Below are positions 1-12,175 of a stretch of DNA of 64,000 nt, piece after piece. This stretch comes from Sipunculus nudus (taxonomy: Eukaryota; Annelida; Sipuncula; Golfingiida; Sipunculidae), in the NCBI GenBank assembly GCA_026874595.1, contig CM049313.1, positions 63,059,659 through 63,123,658 on the forward strand, given 5' to 3'. The notes beneath the pieces were generated by a model. It worked only from the letters and a program-made list of their open reading frames with translations, was not told where the DNA came from and did no database searches. Position 1 is the stretch's first letter; each line of letters opens with the position of its first letter. Made by a program: the position numbers and the translations under genes.

Positions 1-230
1 TTTGTGCGATTTTCCCCAAAATTGGACCTTTTCAAGGTCAAGGACACTCTCCTCGTCAAGGACATGACCTCATTTTAGATAGGTGTCGTCCTCTCACCCA
101 TATCTATACATATACCAAGTTTGGTAAAGATCCGTGAAATATATTTTGAGTTATCGCTCCAACAAGATTTATATGCGGCGGCGGCGGGACCGGTATGAAA
201 ACATAGTATCCCCTGACTTTGTCTGGGGAT
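1..230. repeat. Right part of a dispersed bivalve-type repeat
   Basis: The stretch has the 'aaggtcaaggaca' style of the tandem-core repeats found elsewhere in the window. It also has a GCGGCGGCGG run followed by a 'ctgactttgtctggggata' end, which resembles the right end of the element at 4828-5725 (GCCGCCGCGGCG, then 'actttgtttttgcggata'). It is cut by the window edge. No open frame of interest. Confidence 0.5.
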
Positions 231-1790
231 ACAATGACTATACTTGCTTAAATTTTACATGGTGTCTTGTGTATTTAGCAATTTGAACTCATTTACTGTC
301 ACACTTCGACTGTACTGTACTTGACCAAAGCAACATCCATTGTTTTATGATTTTGCTTTGCTTTCTTATTTGTCCAGGGTTATCTTTAAAGACTTAATTG
401 GCTTAATTGTACCAGGGATGCTCACTGATATAATGTGTACAGTTCATAAGAACCTCTAGTTTTAACCACTGATAGCTAAGTACACATGATAGAAGGCAAG
501 CATATATATCAGCTGAGGTTGTGTCAATAAATTTGGAGCATAAATAAACATATCCAGGACCCTCAGTGATCTGTTTACAGAAACTGCTGGTGCTTACAGA
601 TGGGTTTAAACATTAGCTGCCGAGTGCACCTACAGCTCTCTGTAGCATCTCATCTGCCCAAAAAAGCCACAAATTATATTCCTTTGATTTGGCATATGCC
701 AACCCTTTTAACTACTGTTTCAAAACTGTCTGTGTATGCACCAACAGTTAAAAGCAATTTTCAAACCAGCTTAAACAAAAAGATTCAAACCCAGGTAGTT
801 ATGCCCCTGTCCCAAGGTATTATGTTTTCATCTCTGTTTGTGGATTACTCTGTTATTTAATCTTTTGAAGAGTTAAAACACATTTAGGTAAAATCATAAA
901 AAGGGTAAGCGTTTTAAGTAAGGAAAAAACCATAAAAGGTTAAAGATAATCTAGATCAGTGCATTATATTTTAAGGACACTGCCATATATGCATAGGCCA
1001 CTTTGTTAATCCTTGCAAATGCCTACAGCTATTCACATATATTTGTGGCTGGAATTGTTTGAAAGCTCACCTCTGATCCAAGCATTGATTTTATGAGCAA
1101 ATTTCAAATACTGACATGAGCAGTCTAGTTAGCCCCCCCCCCCCCTGCAGAACTATAAAAATGCTGCCTTAGACTGCATTGTGATTTGTGATTTTACCAC
1201 ATTTTGATAGATGGTTATGAAAATTTATACTGCGACACACAGGATTTAATTAATAGTAAGGAGCTATTTACTGGTATTCTCGGCTGCCTTTGTTCTTGCA
1301 GTAAAAGCTGATCTCTGATGCAATCATCAAGTTGATTAACAGTAGACTTAAGGCATTTCTCCAAGCTTTGATTTAAATATTTCGGGTATTAAAGTTTGTG
1401 ATATTGGCAAATGCAACACAGGGGTTAGAACTTTTGTTTATATATCATTCATTACTTTGACTTTCCTCAAAATTAGAACAGACCTGAAAATAAATATGAG
1501 AATTGTCTTCTTTCTCACCATTTTTTTATGTTCTTAAATTTTATTTGGAGAAGCTTCACAGCAGTCTGTGTATTGCTTAACTAATAATATGCAGGGTCAA
1601 TAACTACCACAAAAATTGCCACCATGTACAAGGTTAATTTAGCATCCATATGGTAAAAAATCAATGCCCATTTTTCTTGTTTCTATTAAACATTTTTTTT
1701 TCTGACTTTGTTGATGATATTATTACTTTGACAACACAAGCAGTAAAATGCTGTAAGGAGTGTAAATATTATATCCATTGTAATGAACCA
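231..1790. other. Gene-free AT-rich sequence
   Basis: I see no splice-bounded coding frame, RNA gene or element boundary. The 86-codon frame at 600-860 has no domain-like features. A C11 tract lies near 1133-1145. Confidence 0.5.
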
Positions 1791-1799
1791 TTTTATGCC

Positions 1800-2060
1800 T
1801 GACAAAGATCTCTTTAGGCCAAAAAAAAAGGTATCGTTCTCAGGCAGTGCCCACGTCAAGTTTAACCCCACGCATCAAACATTTTTATTTTTATTTTCAT
1901 CTTTCAAGCAGAAAAATTAATACAATTTTGATACAATTTCCTTTGTTATGTAGTGCCTTTACCTATATAGCAAAGAAATCCTGCTATTTTCATGCTTTTC
2001 CCTGATCATATATGACATGTTTATCGAGACATATAAATAAGGTCAATAAATAAAATACCG
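1800..2060 (+). repeat. Dispersed repeat family R1, copy 1
   Basis: The blocks 'gttctcagg', 'gcccacgtcaa', 'caattttgata' and 'atgcttttccct' recur in the same order at 6110-6375 and, on the other strand, at 30,550-30,720. This makes it an interspersed repeat of roughly 260 bp. No inverted termini are evident. Confidence 0.6.
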
Positions 2061-2199
2061 CCCACTCACAGTGATTTCTGTAAAAAGTGCCTGAGAACCA
2101 TACCTTTAAATTTTTTTTGCCTTTTTACTGTCATTTCAACATATATCCTTTATACAGTTATCAATTTATAAAACTAGAAAAATGACAGTTAATAAGAAA

Positions 2200-2870
2200 A
2201 TACAGGCATCTGCCAAATCACAGAGGCATTGGTGAGGGGAGCATTTGAACCACTCCTGAGATATGAGCAATTTTCACCAAAAGCAAACACAATCAGCATC
2301 TTTAGTACCAGATGAAAGTATCCAAGATCTATAGACATGCACAATTTCAGGTCAATATAGTGAATCACTCCTGAGAAAAGGGGAAAACGGGAAGGTAGTT
2401 GGCACAAACTGTATGGTCTACAAGAAAAATCTCCTACATGGATGGACATGCCAAATTTCAGACCAATACACTGAACAACTCATGAGAAATGAGTGATTTT
2501 CATCCAAAGCAAATGCATGGATTGACACCCACAAATAAGATTGCAGATGGCGCCACCAGTCTTGGGTACGAGACGGAGGTATCCAAGATCTATGGACCTG
2601 CACAATTCCAGCCCAAAACATTGAACCAATCACTAAGTCAAACAGATTACAAACACATGGATGGAAGCGAAAATGACTGTAGGTGGCACCACCAGTCTCA
2701 AATATGAGATAGAGAGTTCAAAGATCTGTAGACATGCACACTTCAGCCAAATACTTTGAACCACTCCTGAGATATGGACTGTAAATATTAAGACACCCAG
2801 ATTTATACTGCACAAAAAGGCTTGCAGGTGGCACCAACAGTCTTTGTTACACACCAGTTAACATGTGGTC
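2200..2870. repeat. Tandem array of ~140-bp units with GGCGCC-type core
   Basis: Degenerate units carry in order 'tggcgccaccagtctt', 'atccaagatctat', 'catgcacaattt' and 'gaaccactcctgagatatg'. Cores are at about 2547, 2685 and 2827, with earlier decayed units from about 2210. The unit type matches the core repeats at 4970-5560 and 12,180-12,480. The small open frames on both strands here are repeat-derived. Confidence 0.7.
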
Positions 2871-2936
2871 TGACTGCTGTTATAACAAAGGCAAAGTTAT
2901 TCAAATGTAAACACTTGACAACAGACTAAATTTAAA

Positions 2937-3110
2937 ACTTGGAGTTGGATGCACAATGCTATACCACACTCTGATTAGTCTGATTACAATTGTCTGAGCC
3001 CTGCTGGAGAAACCCAGAGAATATAGATATTCAAATCAGCGGTTAAAACGAAGGAGATTTGGAACAAAGGCAGTGTATGACAACTGTGTGAGGAGTGTTC
3101 ACTAACTTGT
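2937..3110 (+). repeat. Half copy of the foldback repeat found at 49.4-49.7 kb
   Basis: The order 'ggatgcacaatgc', 'ctgattacaattg', 'gagccctg', 'tcagcggttaaaa', 'ggaacaaaggcagtgtat', 'gaggagtgttcac' matches the right half of the inverted-repeat element at 49,373-49,705. No matching left arm is clear here. Confidence 0.6.
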
Positions 3111-4827
3111 AATCACAATTACATTAATTCTTATCAAATGAATTTCTTCATACTTAAGAATCGGAACATATAAATTTCAACAAAACACAAAAGCGAGTTA
3201 TCAATCTGCATAACAAATACAAGTAAAAACAAAATACTATTATCTTACCTTAGGTATGAGTATTGAGTAACTTTAGCATGTACAGCATTCATGACATGAT
3301 TTGTATATGATTGATTATCATTATCTGAGTCCTGATTGACACTGACAAGGTCAATGGTCAACATCATGTTCAAACATATGCAAGATCAAACTGTCAATGA
3401 CACTAGGTTACATGATTTTTAAGAGCACTGCTGGCCCCACCACTATACATGTTAAGCTATCAGATATCAGTCGAGCAAACGATAACAAAATGATACTAAA
3501 ACAACCAACACAGGTAAATCTTAACGAAGTTGATTCTACCAACTGCTGCCAGAATTAAGTCAACCAATTAAAATAACCAAGAATAACCATGACTGATGTA
3601 CACAGAAAAAATAGCAACAAGTGTCTATATATAAATTATGATCTTTCATTTTCTGAGCAAAATTGAGTTTTTTATTTGATCTACTTCTTATCTATCAAAA
3701 ACATGAAATGTACAGAACACACTGGCTGCTTTTATTCTCCTTGACTTTCAGTCAGCTGAGCTGAAAATGGTTGTAGGTAGCACCATAAGTATTCTGTATG
3801 AGATAAAGCTATCAAAGACATTTGGTAATACAAAATTGTGAATTTTGACAATATGAATCAAACCTAACCAGTCAATTGTAGCATCCCTACAATCAACATG
3901 CTAAGTTAATCACACACTCAAAAAATTAAACAATTTTCATCATGCAGTGTTTGGAGATAAGTGTATATGATACCATATATGTAAGATAACTCTTGATAAT
4001 TGGTAGATATCAGAGTAATTTTAACTTATCGCAGCTGTGTTATCTATGTAAGTCTGAATCATGAGGTTTATTATCAAACTTATTTAATGATTACTACTTT
4101 CAAAATACTGATGACATATCAGAGTCAATTAAGGAAGCATGCTTAAGGTATGTAACTTGCATTTTTAGCTTATTTGGCAACACATATATGCGGTCCAACA
4201 GAACACAAAGGATACACCTTAAGTTTTTCTGGTGTTATCAGCAAAGCGAAAGTAGGTGTACAGTGATCCCTTTGAGAGTACAACTGTATTCATTACTGTA
4301 ATTTACCAGCAGACCAGCATTAACTAGTACTTGATCACCTTCACAGCATGGCAATAAAAGGGCTCTGTGAATGGCTGATCAGAAGATTACAGTAGGCAGT
4401 AGATACACAGTAATAAAATGGAAATTGCCTCTATACAAGTACAGGTAAACACAGTGCAAGGAACTGTACAGGTTGTACACTGTACTAGCACAACTGCAAA
4501 GGAGCAAATGAACTTGTATACCACGGTTCCTACCAGGCCCCAGAAGAAATGTAGGAATTTTATATGAGCGCTTGTTGTCTGCTTGAGGACTATAGATAAG
4601 GAGTTTATAAGAATTTTCTGCCAGATATATAGGAAAAATACAGAAGTTTACACTGCACTATTGTGGTTTAGTTACATGGTTACTTACCGTGACTACCAGT
4701 TCTCCCAGCAAACCTCTAAAAGTCTGTTTAAATGGTTCAGACAGATGTACTTGTCTGACTGTATTACTTAAATGAACAGTTATACAAAAGGGCTGTATGT
4801 TTTCAACAATAGCAGGTTTATAAAATA
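3111..4827. other. Gene-free stretch with one repeat remnant
   Basis: No supported gene. At about 3743-3775 a decayed tail ('tcagtcagctgagctgaaaa', then 'gtaggtagcacc') resembles the hairpin end of the pearl-like elements described below. Nothing else stands out. Confidence 0.4.
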
Positions 4828-5725
4828 ACTAGAATACGGGTAGTCGACAAGCAACTACGTGTATCCGCCAAAATCAGAGAAGGATGGGTGAAGTGAGGCA
4901 TGGATTGAGTGGCAAGGGGAAATAGAGTTATATGTGTTACATATTAGAATGGATCTCTGCCACATAAACATGATTGTAGGTGGCGCCACCTGTTATTTGA
5001 ACGAGAAACTATCCAAGATGTATACACATGCAAAATTTCAAGCGGAAAAGTCAAACCACTGCAGAGATATGAGTGATTTTATCCCACAGCAGACAAACAG
5101 ATGGACGCTGTGCTAAAATGGCTGCAGGTGGCGCCACCATTTTTGTGTATGTTATAAAGCTATCCAAGGGCTCTTTTGTGTAAAATTTTTTTCCTGATTG
5201 GTCAAACGGTTCCAGAGATATAAGCATTAGTGTCTGCAGCTTAAACGTGATGTAGGTGGCGCCACCTGTCATAAAATGAAGAAAGCTATCCAGGATGTAT
5301 ACGCATGCCGAATTACAGGTAATTTGGTCAAACCACTGCAGAGATATGAGTGATTTTAACCCAAGGCAGACAAACAGATGGACGCTGTGCAAAAATGGCT
5401 GCAGGTGGCGCCACCATTTTTGTGTATGTTATAAAGCTATCCAAGGGCAACATTTGTGTAAAAAAATTTTCCTGATCGGTCATATGGTTCCCGAGATATG
5501 TGGGTTTATGTGTGGAAACAGACGCACAAACGGACACTGGGCAGAGGAAAGGTCAGAGGTCAAGGTCACTTGGTAAGGCACCAGTTCACATGTGATCCAA
5601 TAATTAGTGTAAGTTTCGGGAAAACTGTCCAGTAGTCTCAGAGGAATTCTCCAAAAACAAACGCCGCCGCGGCGTAACCCAGTCAACTTTGTTTTTGCGG
5701 ATACAAGAATTGTTCACTATTAAGA
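4828..5725 (+). mobile_element. Pearl-like non-autonomous element with four core repeats
   Basis: The left end, 'aactagaatacgggtagtcg' onward, recurs alone at 35,518. Four core units follow, each marked by a palindromic AGGTGGCGCCACC (about 4978, 5126, 5253, 5401). They alternate between two subtypes, so the array repeats with a period of about 275 bp. The right part has 'gaggtcaaggtca', a GCCGCCGCGGCG block and the end 'tttttgcggatacaag', whose inverse (TGTATCCGC) is found 30 bp inside the left end. Tandem cores between unique flanks, with subterminal inverted repeats and no coding capacity, resemble bivalve pearl elements, which are thought to be mobilised by Helitrons. The family name is an inference. 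Confidence 0.6.
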
Positions 5726-6099
5726 GTTATATTAGAAACATGATTGTGCTGTGAATATAAGTAAATGGAGGAGTTTAAGGCCTAAATGCCTGACAATATA
5801 AGGAAATTAAATGAGACAATTTTTAGGGAAAATATAGAAATATATAAGAAATATATGGGTCGTCAGAAGCCCTGTTGTATATGTAACTATGTATCTACAG
5901 TATTAGTGGGCAGCCAGGAAAATGGGAAAGAGAAGATGTCCCATGTAAGTTCCTATAATCCTGTTTGAGAAAGCAAATAGGGAGTAAAAACAACAGATTT
6001 ATATATATAAGGAAACATAATTCCTGTTTAGTGTCTCAGAGAAATCCCTTGTAAAACAATGATTACATCAATACACAATGGCAAATGATAATATGCCTA

Positions 6100-6375
6100 A
6101 GGCCAGAAAAGTAAAAGGTATAGTTCTCAGGTATGGCCCACGTCAATTTAAAACCATTGCATCAAAAATTTTTATTTTGGTTTTCAATAGAATTTTCTCA
6201 ATTTTGAGCTCCAGTCGCTCTGATAATTCTGTCAAGAAGATAAAATCATACAATTTTGATAAAATTTCCTTTGTAATGTAATGCTTTAAGTTTAACTTGT
6301 TTAGCAAATCAGACCTGTTTTCATCATGCTTTTCCCTTATAGTTTGACATTTTTATCAAAACATTTAAAGTGACA
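6100..6375 (+). repeat. Dispersed repeat family R1, copy 2
   Basis: It matches 1800-2060 over 'gttctcaggtatggcccacg', 'catcaaaaatttttatttt', 'acaattttgataaaatttcc' and 'atgcttttccctta'. It includes an extra segment (about 6185-6240) that copy 1 lacks. The 67-codon frame inside is incidental. Confidence 0.6.
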
Positions 6376-7205
6376 GAGGCTGCTGTCTGTACAGGCAAGC
6401 TTTTTACTCATATGAAGGGGGTCCCTCTAAACAGGAAGGCAAATATCAATTTTCTCTGTTGAAGTTTTCACAATCACTTTAAAGGTTGTGCACATTCTTT
6501 TATTTATTAATGAATATTGTACATATTTGAGTGTAAACTCCACAGGAAATATATATTTGCAGTATTATAATTGTAGAAATTACTCTAGTTATTAAATTTG
6601 AGGATGATATCCTATATTATGATTTACATCAAAATAGGTTTGTACGATGTACTACATACAATTCAAATACTTCATTACTCAAAATTAATTGTCTGATGGA
6701 ATATTTAAAATTATTTAAATAAATATAAAATACAACAATTTATAAATACCTTTGAGGCAGCTTTTGAAAAAAAAGCAAACTGTTCAACTTGATTTTATTC
6801 ATGATATAAACCAAATGAGCAATGAGATATCAATTATGGTTGAAAAAAATTACAGTGTTCATGATATTAACATTACTTCTATCTATGCATGCTTATAATT
6901 ATATAACTATAGGCTGTGTAGTTCAAACTAACTGCATGAAGGTTGTAACATAAATAGCCTAGCTCTACTGGTCCTCCCTAGCTGTCTTCCATGAAGTGAT
7001 TGTATGTTCTAATTATTTCAAAGTGTCCTCTGAACATGCTGGAGCTGTTGAATGTTACTCTAACTTGAGCTCTTTGGCACAGATCTCCATATTTTTACAA
7101 GAGCTGACATAGCACATATTCCAAATTTTGCAAAGATAGCTGCTTTTTTTCCAACCAAAATCAGTTTATCCAAACACAGCACAGCTAGACAGGAAGTTGC
7201 CATTT
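6376..7205. other. Gene-free AT-rich sequence
   Basis: No open frame, RNA gene or repeat boundary that I can support. Confidence 0.4.
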
Positions 7206-7690
7206 AGTATGCTGCTGGCACCCTATCTGTACCAGCTAGTTGGAACGTCACAGCTAGTTGATACATTACTTGAAGATTGCAGGAACACAACATAGCAGCT
7301 ATTGGGAACGTCCCAGCCAGTTGATATGTTTCTGAAACGTTGCTGGTATACAACGTAGCAGCTAGTGAGAACGTCCCAGCTAGTTGATACTTTACTGGAA
7401 CATTGCGGGTACACTACGTAACAGCTAGTGGGAACGTCCCAGCTGGTTGATACGTTTCTGAAACGTTGCAGATACACAACGTAGCAGCTAGTGGAAACGT
7501 CCGAGCTAGTTGATACGTTACTGGAACGTTGCGGGTACACAATGTAGCAGCTAGTGGGAGTCCCAGCTAGTTGAAACATTTCTGGAATGTTGCGGGAACA
7601 CAACGTAGCAGCTAATGGGAACGTAGCAGCTAGTGAGAACGTCCACGCTAGCTGGTACATGCTGTGGCTACATGAAATGTGTTGTCTGAA
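7206..7690. repeat. 63-bp minisatellite, about 7 units
   Basis: The unit contains 'gtagcagctagtgggaacgt', 'cccagctagttgatacgttt' and 'ctggaacgttgcgggtacac'. It recurs from about 7230 to 7640 with scattered substitutions and a few partial units. Because 63 is divisible by 3, the minus strand stays open for 175 codons as an imperfect 21-residue repeat rich in Ser, Thr, Val and Tyr. No start context, splice sites or domain support translation, so I call it a minisatellite. Confidence 0.75.
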
Positions 7691-8339
7691 CGTTCCGGGA
7701 ATGTATGGGTAATGAGCACTTGTCTCTTTAATATTTTTAATTTTTGACATATATAATTTTTTTTAAATTTTGTAATAAATATAAACCAACAAATTGAACA
7801 ACTGGAAAAGACCTGGAAATTTAGATTAATTTAATATAATCAACTGCAAATCCTTGTCTATCATTAAAATGCTTCATATAATCCCTAATAGTAAACAACA
7901 ATTTTATTAATTTTTTTATTTTTCATTTTTATGTTTGAAATGAAAAATACCCAATGGTGACTGTATGGTGTCATTTGAAATACATTTTCAGCCATCCATG
8001 GAAGATCAATTAAACATCAGTAATTGCAAGGTAGCTCCCTGTTACTCATTAATAAATAAAATTCACTTTTCATTAATTTTTCTTTTAGTTATTATTATTT
8101 ACCAATATTTTTTTTTTTATACTGTTTATTGTTGTTTTTGGCCAAAACAACTACTAGAGGATGGGGGTTGGACAGTTAGATCCAGCTGAAGCCAGTTCAA
8201 GTCGCCCAAGAGCTGGCTGGCTGCAGAGAATGCCCATCCTCACGCATGCATAACTGGCATGAAAAGTCAATAAGGAGACATATAGAGGAGTATCTGTATA
8301 GCCTAGTTGTGACATGGTTGTGACAAAGCTACAGTTTGT
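7691..8339. other. Gene-free AT-rich sequence
   Basis: Low-complexity A/T runs around 7750-8130. No supported gene. Confidence 0.4.
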
Positions 8340-8640
8340 GGTCAATTTCTTTAAAATTTCAGAATTAAGAAGCTGAAATCCTTACTTGTGCATGATATGA
8401 AAATTAAATCAAAAGTGCTTACAGGGAAAAAATGTGCCATGGCAAAAATTTAAGGTACTAATAATATATTTATGCAAATTACTTATTAAATTTCAAAAAT
8501 TCAGATCTTATTTTCTGTATACAGTTTGAATTTTGATTAAATGAAGTTATATCCCTTAATAAAAGCCTTGAACTTCAGCAATTCTCAAGTTAGGTGAGTT
8601 AATATATTTCCTGATTTTTTTACAATTTGCATTATATTTG
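8340..8640 (+). repeat. Core unit of the repeat family at 10.8-12.2 kb
   Basis: It shares 'gaaaattaaatc', 'ggaaaaaatgtgcc', 'aatttaaggta', 'cagcaattctcaagttaggt' and 'atatttcctgatttttt' with 10,793-11,070 and 11,460-11,750. It is probably a truncated copy of that element. Confidence 0.6.
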
Positions 8641-8744
8641 GTATGTATGTAGGAAATGTATGGAAAATTATTCATATTTTCTATGATCAAAATCAGAACA
8701 GTGGTATTGATGTTAGGCAGTCATGAAGTGTAACAATGGATTTT

Positions 8745-8960
8745 TAATGAACAAGGCCTACAGGACTAATGCGAACCTGTGCATTGGGAAATACACCAGG
8801 TATAATGCTTCAATGCTGGATCATTAATTTTCATGTATATGAACAATGCAAGTACTAAACATTTTGAATAAGAAACAATAACACAAACATCACTGCTGAA
8901 ATTCTGGCATGGGTGCACACAACACAACAAGGGACCCATGGGTCACGGCGCTCAGCTGAT
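8745..8960 (+). repeat. Dispersed repeat family R2 joined to a pearl-like 5' end
   Basis: The blocks 'aacaaggcctacagg', 'aatgcgaacctgtgca', 'caagtactaaacattttgaa' and 'acaaacatcactgc' recur at 34,950-35,215. At about 8928 the stretch ends in 'aagggacccatgggtcac', the start signature of the elements at 59.16 and 61.29 kb. Confidence 0.6.
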
Positions 8961-9934
8961 TGTGATTGTACTTTAAATGTTTCTCCACTGTGATACTATA
9001 TCGAGTCGATAAAGCTTATGAATATCATGGACATGTTGGGCTATTATAAAGAAATGTAATGTAATATGTGAGTAAATGATAAATTAAATTACCTGACTGA
9101 TGGATTAATAGAGTCAAATATAGTGGTTTATTTTTTATTTATTTAGAAGGGGTTGAAAATTGTGATATATTTGAGCAAATATGAATGCAATGACAGCAGT
9201 AATAAGCAGTAGTAGAATGATGATAAGGCTATTTGTTGAAGGATCTAAAGTGTATGGTAGTCTGCAAGCTTTCAATTTGACAGATATGATATTATGATTA
9301 ACTATGCTGATGAAGTGATTTATGAATTGGTGACTGTATGACACAATATCTCTTTAGTCTTGACAAGGTACATTATTGTGATGCCCACTATGTCTACATA
9401 TTACACAATATTGACATAATTTCTGGCATGTACATCGGTACCTATGGACCTATAGTTATACAAAATATTAAAGTATGAATATATCTGATTCATCTTGTTC
9501 TTGCTTACTGAGGCTGACTTTGGGATAAGGTTCGGAGAAGGGAAAAGTGAGGGCAGCACGAATGTGGATGTAGAAATATTCTATTGTAATGTTTTTCATT
9601 TATATAAGAATATGAAAAGCTAAGAGGAAAGGGGCCCTCCTACTTTGTTATAGTAAAGTTCTAAATATATGATTGCAAACTAATACTCTGACAAGACTGT
9701 CATGAAGAAAAACAGTAAAATTTTGAGATACTGTGATGCGTATGAAAATTTACAGATGGACAGGCAAGTGGACAGAATGGACGAATACCTTTATTTCACT
9801 TTCACGGGAATAATGCATTTAAGTTTATATATAATCCTATTTTTTTTAAGCATATCCACTTTTCCATTAAGAAGTTTTTATCTGAATCATTTTTTTATTT
9901 ACAGGTTTTATAAATTTTTAATAAAAAAACCTAA
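8961..9934. other. Gene-free AT-rich sequence
   Basis: No supported gene or repeat boundary. Confidence 0.4.
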
Positions 9935-10050
9935 AAATATAAGTTAAAATATTAGAATTGTTGCAAAAGTTGCAATCATTATATATACAGAGTAAAAAAC
10001 TGAAACTATAAGTTAAAATATTAGAATTGTTGCAAAAGTTGCAATCATCA
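9935..10050. repeat. 69-bp tandem duplication
   Basis: 'aagttaaaatattagaattg' followed by 'ttgcaaaagttgcaatcat' occurs at 9941 and again at 10,010. The two copies differ at only a few positions. Confidence 0.7.
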
Positions 10051-10789
10051 TATATCCAGAGTGTAGCTCATATTGGGTCATATTATGCATACTCATATAT
10101 TTTATTATTTTTAAATCATAAATGTTTAAACTGAATTTAAAAGAAAATAATGCCACAACATGGCATCTACAAGAATATTCCATGAATCACTATGAAAAAG
10201 TTTTGCACATTGGAGTTTTCAGTACATGCTTAATTTTATTCACCAAAATAAAATAAAAGTAAATTTGATAAAATTAAACATCTTTTCAAATAAAGTATAC
10301 ACACTGTTGGTTGAATGAGGGACAAACAATATCATTGTGCTAATTACTATCCCTGTTTTAATTTATTACTGGAATTAATAGTCAATTTCACACCTGGTGA
10401 AGTTTTTACTCTTCTGAAGTAAGGAATTACTTATCTGATGAACATCCGCACTTTCATAACAATACACCACTTTGTGGACACAATTAAATGTACACTTTAA
10501 TCATTGTAACCCTGGTGGTACAATACAAAATCTAAAATGTAGCATAGCCTAGAATAAGAATGAATCAAATACAGAAAATAATATTATTCATCTAGTTTAT
10601 GCACCATCTGGGGAGGGGGGGGGGGGAATGCAGGGCAGAGGGGAAGCCTGCTGGTAGTGGCCAGGCTGACCCAAGGCAAGCTGCCTGGGGTGGGTTACAT
10701 AATGCAAGTGAAGGCTGTACTACTAGGTGGGCTAGATGTAAACAACACTTGACATGGTGTATGAAAACATGAATAAAAGCTTTTCTTTC
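10051..10789. other. Gene-free stretch with a G tract
   Basis: No supported gene. A G tract lies at about 10,612-10,626. Confidence 0.4.
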
Positions 10790-12175
10790 CAATCAATTTC
10801 TTTGAAATTTCAGTTTTTAAAAGATTATACATCCTTATGTATATATGCTGTGAAAATTAAATCAACAGTGCCAAAGTTGGACAAAATTTAAGGTATTGAT
10901 TTTTTATTTATGCTAATAACTTGAAAAATTTGCAAAATTCAGATCTAATTTTGGGTAAACAATTGAATCTTGATTAAATAAAGTTATATTCCTGAAAAAA
11001 AGTCTCTAGGTTCAGCAATTCTCATGTTAGGTGAGTAAATATATTTCCTGATTTTTTAAAAAAATTGCATTATGGTTTGGCCCATAACTTAATATAAAAT
11101 TAAAAACCCAATACTGACCTAATTTTTGGTATGTTCATAGAAAATGTATGAAAGAATGTGAATACTAAATACGATCAAAAACAGATCAGTGGTTTTGATA
11201 TTAGGCAGCCTTGAAGTGTAACAATGGCTTTTCTTATGGAAAACAGAGTTTTTTTTTCTTTAATATCTCGAAGGAACGAAGTCCTAATGACCCAATTTTT
11301 CAGTTTGGTAGGAGATTTTGGGGACATCTAAAATTATGCCAACAGCCTGGGGAGCATAGAGATGTGCACTGAATGACCTACAGTCATCAAAGTGGACTGC
11401 TTGACAATGTAAGGGAATACAACAAGAGCCTCCAAAAAAATTCAATAACTAGCCTAATTTTGCAGCTTTTATTTTCAAATTTCAGATTTTAACAGATTAA
11501 ATCCTTATGTATACATGCTGTGAAAATTAAATCCACAGTACTTACAGGAAAAAAACGTGCTGTGGCCAAAGTTGGGCAAAATTTAAGGTACAAATTTTAT
11601 ATTTTTGCCAATATTTAAAAAAATTTAACAGATTTTGATCTAATTTTTGGTATACAATTAAATTTTGTTTAATTAAAGTTGTATTACTGGAAAAAAGTCC
11701 CTACCTTTAACACTTTTGGTCTTAAGTGACAAAATATCTTCCTGATTTTTTTACAAAGTCCATTATGTTTGGGCCCATAACTTTTTTAAATTATATAATA
11801 CTGACTTAATATCTGGCATGTACATAGGAACTATATAGAGGAATATTTATGGTAAATATGAAGAAAACCAGATGAGTGGTTTTGATATTAGGCAGTCCTG
11901 AAATGTGAAAATAGATTTCTAATAAAAAATTGGGGTTTTTCCTTAATATCTCGAAGGAACAAAGTCCTATTGACCCAATTTTCGACATGGTAGGAGACTT
12001 TGGGGACATCTAACTGTATGCCGAATTTCATATTCGTAGGACCAACGGTGTCGAAACGTGCCAGTCTTACGGACGGACATCCAGACGGACGGACGGACGG
12101 ACGGACAGAGGGACGGACGACGGACAATGGACCACGACTATAGCTCAGATGACTTATAGTCAGCTGAGCTAAAAA
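10790..12175 (+). mobile_element. Pearl-like element with (GGAC)n and terminal hairpin
   Basis: Two core units of about 670 bp start near 10,793 and 11,466. Each carries 'gctgtgaaaattaaatc', 'aatttaaggta' and 'atatttcctga', then a 'ttaatatctcgaaggaac' tail. They are followed by a GGAC tetranucleotide run (about 12,070-12,120). The end at 12,141-12,171 folds into a hairpin with 14-nt arms (TAGCTCAGATGACT and its near-exact complement) around a TAT loop, followed by A's. Tandem core, tetranucleotide microsatellite and 3' hairpin is the layout of pearl/Helitron-like non-autonomous elements. There is no coding capacity. Confidence 0.65.

Noticed and set aside
12060-12127. GGAC/GACG runs as a CRISPR-like or tandem gene array
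   Set aside because: They are tetranucleotide microsatellites inside pearl-like elements. No spacers are present, and the context is eukaryotic.
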